64,000 bases of DNA from Brachynemurus nebulosus (GCA_035578155.1 JAPWDM010000001.1:170969498-171033497), one strand, 5' to 3'. Positions 13,294-25,360 are shown, numbered from the stretch's first letter. Translations and numbers: made by a program. The notes: generated from the sequence alone by a model not told the origin.

Positions 13294-13616
13294 TCTACTT
13301 AATAAATCTCTAACACTGACTGACTGACAGACAACGCACAGCCTAAACCGTTCGGTTTAGAAGAATGAAATTTCGCACAGAAGTTCCCTATGTAACGTAG
13401 GTGAGCACTAAGAAAGGATTTTTGGAAATTCGCCCCTAAGTGGGTTAAATACGGGATGAAAATTTGTATGGAAATTCGTCATTTTTGAAATTAGAGATAA
13501 ATACAAATATATTACTATATGGCTATTAAAATAAATAATATTTTATTTTAGTAAATCTTTAACACTGACTGTCATACTGAGATGTTGCCGGTCCCATCTG
13601 GTTGGTATACGGCTAC
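13294..13616 (+). mobile_element. Helitron-like non-autonomous element, copy 2
   Basis: It has the same start as copy 1 (TCTACTTAATAAATCTC), preceded by A. It ends GGTATACGGCTAC, so the terminal CTAG has one change. The ACACTGACTG motif occurs near both ends and CCCATCTGG sits near the 3' end. The interior aligns along its length with 6540-6846. Confidence 0.6.
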
Positions 13617-14167
13617 AACATAATAATAATTTTTATTTGCTGACGTTAGCTATGCAACTGAAATCATGAATAACAACAGATTACCACTACAAATAGCGTC
13701 CGGATAAACTTACAAATTTGTCCACTTTGAGCGCTCTAATGAAACTCTAATTATCGAAAATAGTGCTGACTGATTTTCAATAATAGTTACGAAAATTGAA
13801 CTCATTTTAAATAATTGATATTCGGTACAAATATTAATGTATATAATCAGAATACTAAGAATAAGATAGTGGGTTATTTTGTACAAAAATATTAGATTCG
13901 TTGTATTACGAATATTATTTTATAAATATATTTTCCTTCACACCTTTTTTTACCCAATTTTAGTCTGAATTGGAAAAATTATATTTTAACAATTCATTTC
14001 ATTTGCAGCCAATAAATTTTTAATTCGCACGTTAAAACGTTATACCTGTTCACATATTTTTGAACATCATCCACCAAATACAATATACAACATACATGTC
14101 TATACAGCATTTATCTATATATTGAACATCAAACAATATACCGGATGTCTGTAATAAAATTGCTATA
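13617..14167. other. AT-rich stretch, no gene recognised
   Basis: Nothing recognisable is present. Confidence 0.4.
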
Positions 14168-15020
14168 CACGGAGAGAAAAATCATATAATTTTTGTAGAT
14201 AAACTTTCAGAAAAATTACCATGCTCTCTTATAATGCGTGCGCGAACGACGACCAAAATAAAAAATATGTGCTAGCATGGTAAAATTTAATGTACTAACA
14301 CAACTTTTATCACACTCTTATGCATATATGTTATAGTTTAATTCTTGTTGTCGTACTCTTTCATTTGCGCATCTGACCCGCAACCTTATGTTGCTTGGGC
14401 TGTACCTGTAAAAACTTCGAAGATTCCCGATCTTTTCCAAATTTCGATTTTTTATGATGCATACAAAAATGATTGCCAACAATATATTCTAATACTAAAG
14501 ATAGTGAAGTAACAAAATGATGAATTAAACGGTAACATCCCCGTCCTCTAAGTCAGTATAATGAATACTGCTTGCTGCTTGTAAGACTGCTTGTAATGAA
14601 TCAACGTGCTTGGTCCGACCCGTCCGACCAAGTTAGTCGTCCACCTCCACACCTATGGTTGGCTATGTGACTTGCTATGAGTGAGGTACATTTCAACAGC
14701 GTTCACAACACACACAACTTTCTTTCTCTTTTTTTCTTTCTACTATTAGCAGATAGCATTTCAAATATTATAATACAGCATCGCAATTTTGGTAAGAAAA
14801 ACAATTAAAAAATATTTTTTTGTCGGCAATGGAACTTTTTACTGTGCTGTTTTACAAATTTTACGGGGCTAATATAACGGAAAATATATTCTATCCTTTA
14901 AATTTTCTATGATTAATTATAATTTTTATATTTTTACCGTACAAAATTGAATATGTTCGCCTTTTACACGTCGATTGTAGTGCTGAGCACAGTAATTTTT
15001 ATATGAATTTTCTCTCCGTG
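14168..15020. mobile_element. TIR element, CACGGAGAG ends, TA flanks
   Basis: The left end is CACGGAGAGAAAAATC and the right end, read in reverse, is CACGGAGAGAAAATTC. Both sides are flanked by TA (14166-14167 and 15021-15022), giving 853 bp with TIRs of about 20-25 bp. TA duplication points to the Tc1/mariner superfamily in the broad sense. The interior is moderately GC-richer around 14530-14720 and has no transposase frame. Confidence 0.75.
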
Positions 15021-16218
15021 TAGTATGAGAATTTTTGAATTTTTAAAATTCGGTTAAATTCGATAAATTATACAGAAGCGCTTTACGAGTAGCATACTGT
15101 CTCCAAACTTATACAATTCTATGCAGTTTAGGAGCTATAACTCAGAAACTCATAATTTCAGTTTTTTTCCCGTAACAACTTTACATAGAATTTAAATGCC
15201 TTCTTAAAATTTTTCTATGACTACCTGTTTTCAAGTTATGTACCTACCCGAATTTTGTTTTCCTTACAAAACATAAAGTGGATTTTGATACAGTTAAATA
15301 TCTTTTTTCTTCACTTTCTAACACTTTATTTTTCAAAAATACCACTTTTAGAGTTAAAACTCTTACATTACATGTTTCGATCAATATGACCATTATCAAA
15401 CAAACTTATCACTGCATGTATATATGTTAACCGGATCTGTATCTCTTATATCATTTACAAGATCACTATGCTAGGAAAATAATATTGGCGACACCTGGTA
15501 TATAAAATTATCTAATAAAAAATTAAATTTCTTAATTAATACACAGTAATATTCAATATTGAGGGTTGTGTGTAAATATATAAAACAAGTTTTCCCGCAC
15601 TTCTAACGTTTTTGGCACAATTCCAAAAGAGCACACATGTGCTCGAAGGAAGAATAGGTACCTACATATATTTGGGCATAAAAACGTAGATGGTGGGAGG
15701 AATAGGGAACGAAATTGAACATAACATCACTGGCGGCTTTATTTTCACATTTCAGTTTTATTGATTTTTAATTGTATGGAGATAGGCATATATTAGAGCA
15801 ATATATGTACTTATAAATCGTTGGAAGTATATAAGGTATTCAGTAAGGTATGCAGATAATTTTAGTACATTTGGATTAATTCAGGATTTATAATATATGG
15901 TTGTGTTGACAAATATAATTTTAATAAAGTACCTACGCATGGTTTAAAATAAACTATTAATTTTGTATTAATGCTAGAACTACTTCTTTGTTGACAATAT
16001 AAACTATTAGACCTTCAATACTAATCCTCAAAATAGTTATCAAATGATATTCCAATAAAATCTCAAAATAAATTTTAGATAAAAAAAGTGCAACTCCGTA
16101 GACCCGGCAGTCAATGTTGAAAATATTTTTGAACTCAACATTTATGTAATTCCAAATTTCATTCTTTATATGGCTCAGTTATTCGTAATCTTTCATGTAA
16201 TATGATAATAGTATCTTA
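15021..16218. other. AT-rich stretch, no gene recognised
   Basis: Only low-complexity AT-rich sequence is seen. Confidence 0.4.
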
Positions 16219-16830
16219 TACACCAAGGGGCTAGAGGGAGACCTCTATTCCCGAGTCTGAAGTTTGCTGTCAGAGGGCAGGGCCGGGCCTACGGTTATTA
16301 CGAGGGGGAGGGCCAGACTTTGCTGTCGCCAAATTTTCCCCTGCAAAAAGTAAGTGACGAGCAAAAAAACATTCAATTCACCGTTTTGGCGCCCCGCAAA
16401 AACTGGCAAGGGGCACGTGCCCCCGTTGCCCCCCTTCTAGATCCGGCCCTGTCAGAGGGCCTATAAAGGCTCCAGTGCAACAATTATGCAACAAGGGATC
16501 AAAAAAAAAAAACTTTATTGCTTATATACCATTCTTTTTTTGCAATTTCGAATAATTCAAAAAATTATAAAAATTAAAAAAAGTTTACTTAAATATCATT
16601 TAAATTGTATGGAATAATTATATCAAGTGTATTTTGGAAAAATAATTCAAATTAGACAATACAATATCACTGTCTGTCTTTAAGGTTGAACTTATTTATT
16701 ATTTTAAATTACCTAGTAACATTAATTTAAATTTTACTTGCTAATAGGTAATATTCTGTAAATTCAGCTTGTTAATTGGCTTAAAAGCGGAAGTAAAACT
16801 TTGCGCCTATAAGGGACTGAATCTACGCTC
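16219..16830 (+). repeat. Dispersed repeat family D, copy 1 (interrupted)
   Basis: It begins TACACCAAGGGGCTAGAGGG. After a hAT-like insertion it continues through a TTTTTTGCAATTTCG landmark, an AATTACCTAG block and a TTGGCTTAAAAGCGG block. It matches 39322-39830 over most of its length and 50215-50405 at its 3' part. Confidence 0.65.
16278..16451. mobile_element. hAT-like MITE with exact 8-bp target duplication
   Basis: The 174-bp element has TIRs CAGGGCCGG at the left and CCGGCCCTG at the right. The 8 bp TCAGAGGG flank it directly on both sides (16270-16277 and 16452-16459). An 8-bp duplication and CAGGG-type ends are the hAT hallmark. It is GC-rich against an AT-rich background and interrupts repeat family D, so it is the younger insertion. 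Confidence 0.9.
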
Positions 16831-17027
16831 ATACGAAATTTCTAACAGTAGTAGAATTGCAACAAACTGAAATTTAAGAAAAAATTTTCTCATCAAGGGT
16901 AATTTATTTTTATTTTAAATTTATTTCATAATTTTCAAATTTAAAGAAGCCCGAAATCCTTCATAAAAACATAATTTTTTAACCACGCAACTGTTTTAGT
17001 TGTGTTTATTTTCGAAATTTACATGTA
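16831..17027. other. Upstream flank of tRNA-Leu
   Basis: AT-rich sequence with no separate element recognised. Confidence 0.4.
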
Positions 17028-17107
17028 GGCAGCGTGGCCGAGTGGTCTAAGGCGCTGGTTTTAGGCACCAGTCTGAAAGGGCGTGGGTTCGAATCCCACC
17101 GCTGTCA
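17028..17107 (+). tRNA. tRNA-Leu, anticodon TAG
   Basis: The gene folds as a complete type II tRNA of 80 nt without intron or encoded CCA. The acceptor stem pairs GGCAGCG (17028-17034) with CGCTGTC (17100-17106), including one G-T pair, and the discriminator base is A. The anticodon stem CTGGT/ACCAG encloses the loop TTTAGGC with anticodon TAG (17062-17064), reading CUA/CUN leucine codons. The long variable arm and the T arm GTGGG-TTCGAAT-CCCAC are as expected for leucine. Internal pol III promoter boxes are intact: box A TGGCCGAGTGG (17035-17045) and box B GGTTCGAATCC (17086-17096). It stands alone and looks functional. Confidence 0.97.
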
Positions 17108-17111
17108 ACTG

Positions 17112-17119
17112 TTTTTTTT
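17112..17119 (+). terminator. Pol III terminator of tRNA-Leu
   Basis: A run of eight T begins 5 bases after the tRNA 3' end, the usual RNA polymerase III stop. Confidence 0.9.
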
Positions 17120-17520
17120 AATTAAATATTAATTTATAAAATACTTTCGTTTTTGATTGCAATAAAAACGAAATTTTTAATTAAACTTAAAACAATTTAT
17201 GTCAAATACTGACATAATTTTTTATGACGTAAACTAATTCTAAATTTACTTGTATATTGTTATCTTATCGTTAAACTTTTTCGATTCGTTTGCATTATTT
17301 ATTTTATTAACAATTAGCGTGCTATCAATTTTATACATTTCCCGTATTTCCGATTTTACTTATTCTGTTGCTATAGTATTGTAGTGTATATGTACACAGC
17401 AAATGTCAATGTGTTGCAACAACAAATTTTTTATTCAGTGTAAAAATTTGGTCCGCGCAAGTTACATATCTACGACTACCATTAAATTGCTTATTTGCTG
17501 TACAAAATACTATCTATGTA

Positions 17521-17780
17521 CAGTAGAATTTTAACTAAAAGAAAGAGCATAAATTCCTCTTAGTTAGAATTTATCTCTTTTTATTGAATATAAAAGATAT
17601 ATAATTATCTCTCTTTCATTTATTTGTACAATTTATCTCTTTTTATTGAATATAAAAGATATATAATTATCTCTCTTTCATTTATTTGTCAATGTTGCCT
17701 TGGTTAACATTTAAAATATTTGTAATCCCCTTACCTCAGAATTCCCCTTAAAAACTTTCTTTTAGTTAAAATGACTACTG
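17521..17780. mobile_element. pogo-like MITE (CAGTAG ends, TA flanks)
   Basis: The left end CAGTAGAATTTTAACT matches the reverse of the right end AGTTAAAATGACTACTG apart from a short insertion. TA flanks both sides (17519-17520, 17781-17782). CAGT-type ends with TA duplication are typical of the pogo group. The 260-bp element has no coding capacity and contains an exact 62-bp tandem duplication. Confidence 0.75.
17568..17690 (+). repeat. Exact 62-bp tandem duplication
   Basis: Two adjacent units starting AATTTATCTCTTTTTATTG at 17568 and 17630 are identical over about 61 bp, which indicates a recent duplication inside the pogo-like MITE. Confidence 0.93.
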
Positions 17781-17954
17781 TAAAGTATGTTTTACCTATA
17801 GCAACTGAATGTTTACGTTTGCTTTGAATAAATTTCAAATTCTACAGAATTTTAATGTATTGTATTTATACCAAAATAATAATTATTGTGAGTTTCATGT
17901 TAGTCGTAGATAAAGTATAGTATGTAACGCGGTTATAAGGCATATTTTTTTATT

Positions 17955-18024
17955 ATTACACACTTGCGCAATTACTCACTCGCCGCTGCACGACTCTTGC
18001 GTTACTTCTTTGCTCGTGTGTAAT
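17955..18024. repeat. Hairpin, ACTCACTCGCC type
   Basis: The stem ATTACACAC (17955-17963) pairs with GTGTGTAAT (18016-18024). The loop carries TTACTCACTCGCC and GCACGACTCTTGCG. It shares its design with the hairpins at 47092-47190 and 47780-47871. Confidence 0.6.
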
Positions 18025-18105
18025 ATGCAACTTACAACCTCAGTCACATATTATACATATTATTTCGAAACACAGTAAAATGTGTCTAAAAACGTTATAC
18101 ATCTA

Positions 18106-18314
<209 letters not shown>

Positions 18315-18339
18315 CTGTGGCTTTTTAGCTATGTTCACG

Positions 18340-18490
18340 CGATAACTCTCGAACAAAAAATCCTATTTTTACGAAATTCAGTGAAAATGCTGGAAGTCCA
18401 AAAATCTCTGATGATTTCTTCAGCCAAGTTCAAAAGTTTTTGCGACATTTTTTTACACCATTAGAAAGAGGAGAAAAATTAAAATATAAT
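18340..18490 (+). repeat. Dispersed repeat family A, copy 2 (partial)
   Basis: Shared landmarks are GATTTCTTCAGCCAAG, TTTTTGCGACATTTTTTTAC and ACCATTAGAAAGAGGAG. Confidence 0.6.
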
Positions 18491-18524
18491 TTAATTAAAT
18501 TAAACATAAAATACATTTTTTATA

Positions 18525-18735
18525 TGGTTCATTTCACTTAAATTTAACCATGCTTCATCACTTATGAATTTAAATAATTTCCGTTTTTTTGGCTTTATCT
18601 CTTTCATTATTGCACTTACGTAAATTTTAAAATTGTAGTTTGTTTTTAGAAAAGAATAGAAGATTAATTTGTTTTGAATATAAGAATTATTTAATTTTTT
18701 AACTTTGACTCATGATCAGTTGTATTTGAAACAGG
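18525..18735 (+). repeat. Dispersed repeat family C, copy 2
   Basis: It matches 10689-10900 along its length with scattered substitutions and directly follows the family A copy. Confidence 0.8.
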
Positions 18736-19345
18736 GTATAAATAACATAAAAATATCTTTTATATGAGTAGCTCTACAAACGAGGGAATTTCGGACGGCC
18801 CAACTCATTTTGTACATTAATATTTTGAAAAATACATTTTTTCTAGATGGAAACTGTAAACCATTACTGCATCTAACTGGTCACTCAAAATAACCCGGCT
18901 TCGAAATATATGTTTTATAAAAAATGACACTTAAAATGTAAAATTCTCAGTCTCCTGGTATGTCTCCTCTCCAGAGTAAAACATAGTAGACGAAATAATT
19001 ATTTTTTCTGAATGTATAAAAAAAAAATTACACTGAAGTAGTAATCTATAATATTAGTACTTTTTTACTGTATAAATAATTTTTGAATTTTTTTATAATT
19101 TCTTTAAGAAATATTCTATTGAATTTTGTCTCCCGAATTTTGCATCATTCTCCTATCAAAACAAAACATTTAAAAAATATAAAAAATTTATATTCCGATA
19201 AAATCATCGTTTGTCATAATAATTAACTGAAATATAATAAATAAAATAAAGTACATGTTTTACTTAATTTGAGGTTGTATCAATTAATTCAGTTAACATT
19301 GTAAGTGAGATAAATATAAATATTATTATGTATTATAAATATTAT
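18736..19345. other. AT-rich stretch, no gene recognised
   Basis: Nothing recognisable is present. Confidence 0.4.
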
Positions 19346-19575
19346 CTGAATGGTAGCTATTGGTACTGGAACGGGGTTGAATCACGACTGATACTATATT
19401 TGATGTGAATGCGCTCATTGTTTCTTGTGTAAAAATATTTTATCGAACTGGGAGTCTATCGAGACCGTATCGAGAGCGGCACGATAGTTTGAATCGGGGC
19501 TTATAATGTGACTAAAGAACGAACAGCATTGTGATGTGAACACAACAACATTTTATCGGAGCGAAACTGGGAAAC
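19346..19575 (+). mobile_element. MITE family B, rearranged partial copy
   Basis: The right half (ATTGTTTCTTGTGTA, ATTTTATCGAACTGGGAG, then an AATCGGGGCTTAT end) is followed directly by another piece in the opposite sense (GATGTGAACACAACAACA, the reverse of the left-end block). This looks like two half-elements joined, or a deletion-inversion. Confidence 0.6.
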
Positions 19576-21091
19576 TTTACAATGCTTTTAAACACATTTA
19601 CTTTTACAGTGTATATATGGGTAAGAATATCATACACACCAACAAACTGAGCGATAAGTACATTAAAACACAATAGCACACAAAACAAAAGGCCGCACGA
19701 ACATCGAAATGCGAATGTCGAAAATAAAATAAAATTGTAATAAAAACAAAACCGTCCTCACTCTCCAAAATTTTTTTGTTGTTTGCGCCTCATTTCTTAT
19801 TATTCGCCGTTGGTTCACTCGTTCCGTTTACGAAATGAATTAAAATTTACAACTTGACCGGTCGGCCATTTATTACTTTTGATAATAAAATTTGACTTTT
19901 ATTTATATTTATTTCCCATTTCGCCTTTTTTTTTCATTCGCTTTGAGATAAAATATAGGAAATTTTCTTTTTTTTTTAATTAATTAATCACTCTAATGTA
20001 TGCATCCGAACGAAATTGGATAATTTGCTTCCTTAGTTATCTACAAAGAGACGAAATTGTGTTTTATGTTTCAAAATTTGAAAGACTCTAAAAATTAATC
20101 TTTGATAAAAAATCATCCTAATCCTGTTTATACAATATTTTTAGTTTAATCTTTTTAGGTAAAGCTAGTCATGAGTAGAAAATACAATAGTCGATTAATC
20201 GACTAAATTTTAATCAAATTCATTAAGAGGATAGCGGGGTATTTGACAGTATCAAGGAAAAACAATCAAATCAGTTTTTAATGAAAATTTTTGATAATAG
20301 ATAACAATTTATTATGCTAATTTATTCTAAACTTGACTATTATTACTATTTAATTTAAAAAAAAATTAATAAAGAAATAATTTTTTTGTTGTTAACCACG
20401 TGATTTGAAACGGGTTGTAACGACACATAATTTTATACTTCAACACTATCCTACTATTCCTACTTCAAATACTGGTTATAAAACATGACTACGAAAATTA
20501 ATCCAAAAATTTATTTTTTTTAGTAATCACCAATTTCTTTTCTTACTTTCAAGAAAAATAAATTGCTTTTTCCTTAGTTACGGAATGCCAGTTGTTATTT
20601 AGATAATGTAATTGTAACTGATAGCTAATGAACCCTATCGGAAAAATTTTCAAAAAAAATTATTTTCAAACAATATTAAAACGATTTTTAATATTGTTTG
20701 TAAAAGTGAAAAATTTATATAACAGGGAAAAATAATTATTCGAGTTAATGTTTCACACCTACAATTATTTTAAAAAGAAAATTAGACCCCTTTAATTATT
20801 TTTCGAAAGAAGAAAACAATGGTTTCGGTCATTTATTCGAGGTTAAAGTAGTGGATTTAAAAATAAGCTTTAAGCAAAGTTAGTCAATTATCCAGTATTC
20901 AGAGTCTACTTAAGTTAATAAATTGCTTACAATTTCCAATTTATTTAACATCGATTTATTCATCACTTCCCCTTTCAATCCCTTTTCGTACAACTTTTAA
21001 TTCTAACTGAGACCTTTTAATGGCAAAAAACACCGATAGATAGAAAAGATATGTACATATTGCGACACTGAAAAAATTTTTTACCGCAATA
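19576..21091. other. AT-rich stretch with one perfect hairpin
   Basis: A 15-bp perfect stem (CAAACAATATTAAAA with TTTTAATATTGTTTG, loop CGAT) lies at 20667-20700. No gene is seen. Confidence 0.5.
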
Positions 21092-22673
21092 GGGTAAACG
21101 GTATAGTTATTGGACATTGACAGTTATTGGACAAGACACTCTCTTTTGGAGATTATAAGGCTTATAGTAAAGCAAACTTCCTGATTTTTTAGTTAAACAG
21201 AACCCTCTAGTATCTATTTTCAGCAAATGCATTCTGAGTTAATCATAATTTACAGAAACCTATAACTACGTCACTCTTAGCGTGGTATTAGGTAGTTCAT
21301 TAACCGATTCAGTGCCATTGGCATGTTAACATGCCAAAGGAAACAAAGAGGGAAATATATCTTGCAACAAAAGACAAGACTATATTTTTAAGGTCATTAA
21401 TCATTTTGACATTTTTAAGCTGCACTAGTATGTTTTAAATTGAAAAATATTGTTTCTCAATTCTATAATAAAAATAAATTACAAGGACACTAAAAATCCA
21501 CACTGGGTTATTTTCTAATAAAAATTTTTCCCAAAAAATGTTAAAGTTAAATTGATACTTCTCCAGTTGTCCAACTTGCTTTAAAATGAAATAATAACAA
21601 AAAAAATAATACTGTGGATAATTTTATATATAAATATTTACAGAAATATATAAAATTTGTTTCTAATAATTTTTATTGAATGTTTTAACATAATTGAATT
21701 TACAGTGTATTATAAGAACATGAAAAAAATTGTTTATTATTGTTAGCAAAAAAATTTTCGAAGGTTTGATTAAATATGTATGTATTACATATTATAAAAA
21801 ATTAATAAATTATTCACTGTCAACTATAAAAACACATCGGCCACATTGCAGTAGGGTTGATAGGCAGCAGGTATGTTTCATGCACGTACGCTTCTTATAA
21901 AGTCAGTATTATATTATTATAATTTATAAAATTAAAAATACATAAGGTATTGTGCGATACACACAAAGTGGGAATGTCAAATTATAAGAATGGTAGATAA
22001 TGGTTTCTTCATTCTCTTTACTTAAGTTTTTGTAGAATATATTTTACTTAAAATGGATATAATGACATCTGAAATAATTTTAAAAAAATTATTACATATT
22101 CCAAATATTAGTTTAATACCGACTTTACAAAACATACATAACAATGTTTATATTTTATGAAGGAAACACAAATCTTACAATTAAAATAAAATATTTCCAG
22201 AAGTACCCAGATAATATGTAAACAATTTTCTCTCTTTATCAATGTTTTTAAACCTGTCTTTTACAAACAAAAATTATTTGGCAGCCATTGAGTTAAAAAA
22301 GTTTACTGCGTCTAGTGAGTGACAAGGCTAGAATCATTTAATAATATCCTACTAAATTGCGAATCATCGAAAAGGGGTGATCAAGGAGTGAATAAAGGCT
22401 ATGTACATGATACAGAACTTGTGGATTGTGGAAATACGCCAGAAATTAATAAATGCAATTTTTGTACAATAACTGTATTTTTCTGCACGCACAACTTTAA
22501 TATTTTTTTTCAGAGACTTACCAATATGTAATATGAAAGTTTTAAATGGTAAGTAAGACAGATCTTACTTTATTTATGAATTTTTTCGTTAAAAATAAAG
22601 TTACAACACGTACTTTTTCTGTACTTTATTTTGAAAATTTTTCTTAACTGTCCAATAACTATACCGTTTACCC
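21092..22673. mobile_element. TIR element, GGGTAAACGG ends, TA flanks
   Basis: The left end GGGTAAACGGTATAGTTATT is mirrored at the right by AATAACTATACCGTTTACCC, an exact 20-bp match that continues into TGGACA on both sides. TA flanks both ends (21090-21091, 22674-22675). The left end carries a second CAGTTATTGGAC. The 1,582-bp total includes a probable nested TTAA-flanked insertion. A 70-codon frame at 22319-22531 lies in the right part but shows no transposase motif I recognise. Confidence 0.8.
21304..22292. mobile_element. Possible piggyBac-type MITE nested in the TA element
   Basis: TTAA at 21300-21303 and 22293-22296 brackets about 989 bp whose ends read CCGATTCAGTGCCATTGGC and, in reverse, CTCAATGGCTGCC. 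These are imperfect inverted ends. A perfect 20-bp palindrome, TTGGCATGTTAACATGCCAA, sits at 21318-21337 next to the left end. TTAA target sites are typical of piggyBac. In this AT-rich DNA, TTAA is common by chance, so the call rests on the end similarity. Confidence 0.4.
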
Positions 22674-22675
22674 TA

Positions 22676-23405
22676 TCATAGGTGCATTGCATGTCCATTT
22701 GGTTCATCAAGTTTTAATTCTATTTTACCCATTTTCTTGTCTAAACAAATTATTCCCAACCAATTTCACTGGGTGAAAATAAAGAGTGCATCCACCCTTA
22801 GCATTTTCCAAACAAAAATCCATTTGAGCGATTTTTAAAGCTTAATCCACCATTATAAAATCGCTAGTAAATTCCCAATTTTCGTCTGTGACTCGTACCG
22901 TTTCGTAATTCGTATACACTACTCCCCCCCCAAAAAAAAAAATAGTTGTGCAGTTATTGAACTTAACAAAATAAAAAAAATCATCCATAGTTCGAAATAG
23001 AGCTATTTTCATACTTCATTCAATTTTATTACAACTGCTACGACATGATTGCATGCCGTTACGTAAAAATTTCAAATTGCAGACATTATTATATAATCAT
23101 AAAAAAGTCAATATCGTGACTACCACACTTTGCTACCAACTACTTGTATGACTAGAACGTGGTACATATTATAGGTAGACTATTTAATATGAATAATTGT
23201 ACCTTTAAATGTGATGAAATGCGCAGGCATTGTCAGGCATGATACTTTTTTTTTAGTATGGCGAACTCACAAATATGTACGATTCAAATCAAATTATACA
23301 GGGTGGGTAGTATATAAGTCTCGCTGCGAAAACAGTGGGTAAACAGTGTATCTCACCCATGTAATTAATATCTGTCAATAACTTTGAACCAGAAGTGTTA
23401 ATAGG
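22676..23405. other. AT-rich stretch, no gene recognised
   Basis: TACAGGGTGGGTAG near 23298 looks like a MITE end, but no partner end was found. Confidence 0.4.
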
Positions 23406-24041
23406 CATGATGACAGTAATAAAGAATTATTGAAATTATATATTTTTCTAATGAAATAGGGTTCATGAGTAATAAAAAATGTATTAATTTTTATTTTTTT
23501 ATTTTATTATTAATTTTTTTTAGTAAAATAAAACAACAAATTACAGCTGTCTGCCATGACAGGCTGAACACAAATCATAGTAAACTACGTCACGTCTATG
23601 TAAACAATATTTTTTAATACAAGCTTAATACAAGACAAATAGTTTTTGGATCTCGCCGTACAAGATTTTTTTTTATGTGGAACGTAAACAAATAACTTGC
23701 TAGAATTTTTTATTGATGTATTTCCACATTGAGGGACTGTACACCACTTATAACCTTTAGTATTCATATTTCTAACAAAAATCAACTAAATTTTTCTAAC
23801 TCAAACTCAACATAATATAGACAGTTGCGTTATACTTGTATATCCATACAACTGATTACATAGAAGTGACGTCACAACAGACGCCATGACACATTCGAGC
23901 GTTTTGACGTGCATTTCGAAATTAATAATTAGAATAACAATTTTATACTAATAAATCGATTTTTTTTTATAAATAAGATTTTTTTGTTTAAGTAGATATT
24001 TCTGAATCTCGTAGAAGAGTTTTTAAAAATTCGTCATCATG
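23406..24041 (-). mobile_element. P-like element remnant with CATGATGAC ends and THAP fragment
   Basis: The ends are CATGATGAC (23406) and GTCATCATG (to 24041), with further inverted matching just outside (AATAGG / CCTATT). It encloses a THAP-like zinc-finger fragment on the minus strand. Drosophila P elements begin CATGATGA and their transposase starts with a THAP domain, so a deleted P-superfamily element is the best reading. No 8-bp target duplication is visible, which weakens it. A related end motif (ATCATCATGCCTACTAG) occurs at 32050. Confidence 0.5.
23585..23785 (-). pseudogene. THAP-domain-like fragment of a transposase
   Basis: This minus-strand frame carries YKWCTVPQCGNTSIKNSSKL and then LFVYVP. 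C-x4-C followed by an NTS.K....FVxVP pattern is the start of the C2CH THAP zinc-finger DNA-binding domain found in P-element-type transposases and related insect proteins. Only about the first half is present: the reading frame degenerates after the VPHKKK segment, and the later C-x2-H pair and the rest of any transposase are missing. The lysine run is coded by a long A tract, a likely frameshift site. It is therefore a dead remnant, not a host gene, although a splice donor near that point cannot be excluded. Confidence 0.5.
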
Positions 24042-25181
24042 CCTATTATTAGAGAAAATTTGATGGTTTGAAAAAAAGGTTCTTAAAATTTTTTTTTTAA
24101 TCCGGCTGTGACCCTTTAATATTTTAAGATAAATTTTCTGTTTTTAAAAAAGCAACATACAATAAATAGTAACTAGAAGTAAACATATTTACAAAATTAT
24201 ATTGAATTTTGGTCAGCAAAATTATTTTGTACCTTTTGTACTAAAAAGGTGTATGCGTAATTTAATCACGGCCGTATTTAGAAAAATTTTGAAACATCGT
24301 CGGGCCAGTTCATTTGCGATTTTCTTCGAACTCTTAATTCGAAAGAACTCCTGTGGTTTTAGTGTCTATAGGGTGCTATGAGCCACCCCTTCAAACGACG
24401 AGGGTTATTTACTTTCCACGTTGTACTATGGTCGCAAGCTCAAAAGACCTCCAGAAACTGAGATGAGGGGAACACAAATTGTATTATTTTCATAGTTACC
24501 AACCAAACCAAGTAATTATGTTTTTATAAGAGTGAGTAAGTAAACTTCTACTTATTAATATGGTAGACAAAGATAAATGCAGATGTAGATAAAAATGATC
24601 TTTTTAGCTTGCGCTCATAATACAAATATCGAATTGTCTTTCCATCACCATAATTTCAAGAACTGATTAAAAAAATAGAAATTTTGACGTGTTCATAATA
24701 AAACGCTCCATCAAAAAACCGCCGTCAGTTTTAAAAAATTGAAAATATTGACGAGAGAAATTTTAAATCCCCCTCCCCAAAAAAAAGAAATAATTAATTA
24801 TAGTTGGCTCCTTAAACTCAAAACTCCCATCAAATTCAAATTTTTAAATCAAAGATATTACTTTTTTCCAGTAATTATTGATTTTACATTTTAATTCGAT
24901 TAAAATTTTTGAATTGGTATTGTTGCAAGGAAACTTCTAACCACAAATAAAATTCGAGTACAAAAAAGAGACACTAATGTGCGTCATTATAGCAGCAAGT
25001 TTCGAATTTATCCTTCGATCCCATTTAGGTAGTACCTACCTAATTCTGATCAAAACTTTGTGAGGACCCCCCTATATAGATAAACCGCCACTCTAAATTT
25101 TGCCTCCGTGGACTTGGGCCAATACGCGATTTCTGCCTCAATTAAACCGTAATCAGAGGTACAGTTATTTTCAGCAAGGTT

Positions 25182-25183
<2 letters not shown>
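24042..25183. other. AT-rich stretch, no gene recognised
   Basis: Nothing recognisable is present. Confidence 0.4.
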
Positions 25184-25254
<71 letters not shown>

Positions 25255-25277
25255 TATTACTGTCATTGGCACATTAG

Positions 25278-25355
<78 letters not shown>
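25184..25355. repeat. Paired TA microsatellites
   Basis: There are two (TA)n tracts, 25184-25252 and 25280-25355, separated by 27 bp of unique sequence. The 147-codon frame spanning them is a microsatellite artefact. Confidence 0.97.
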
Positions 25356-25360
<5 letters not shown>

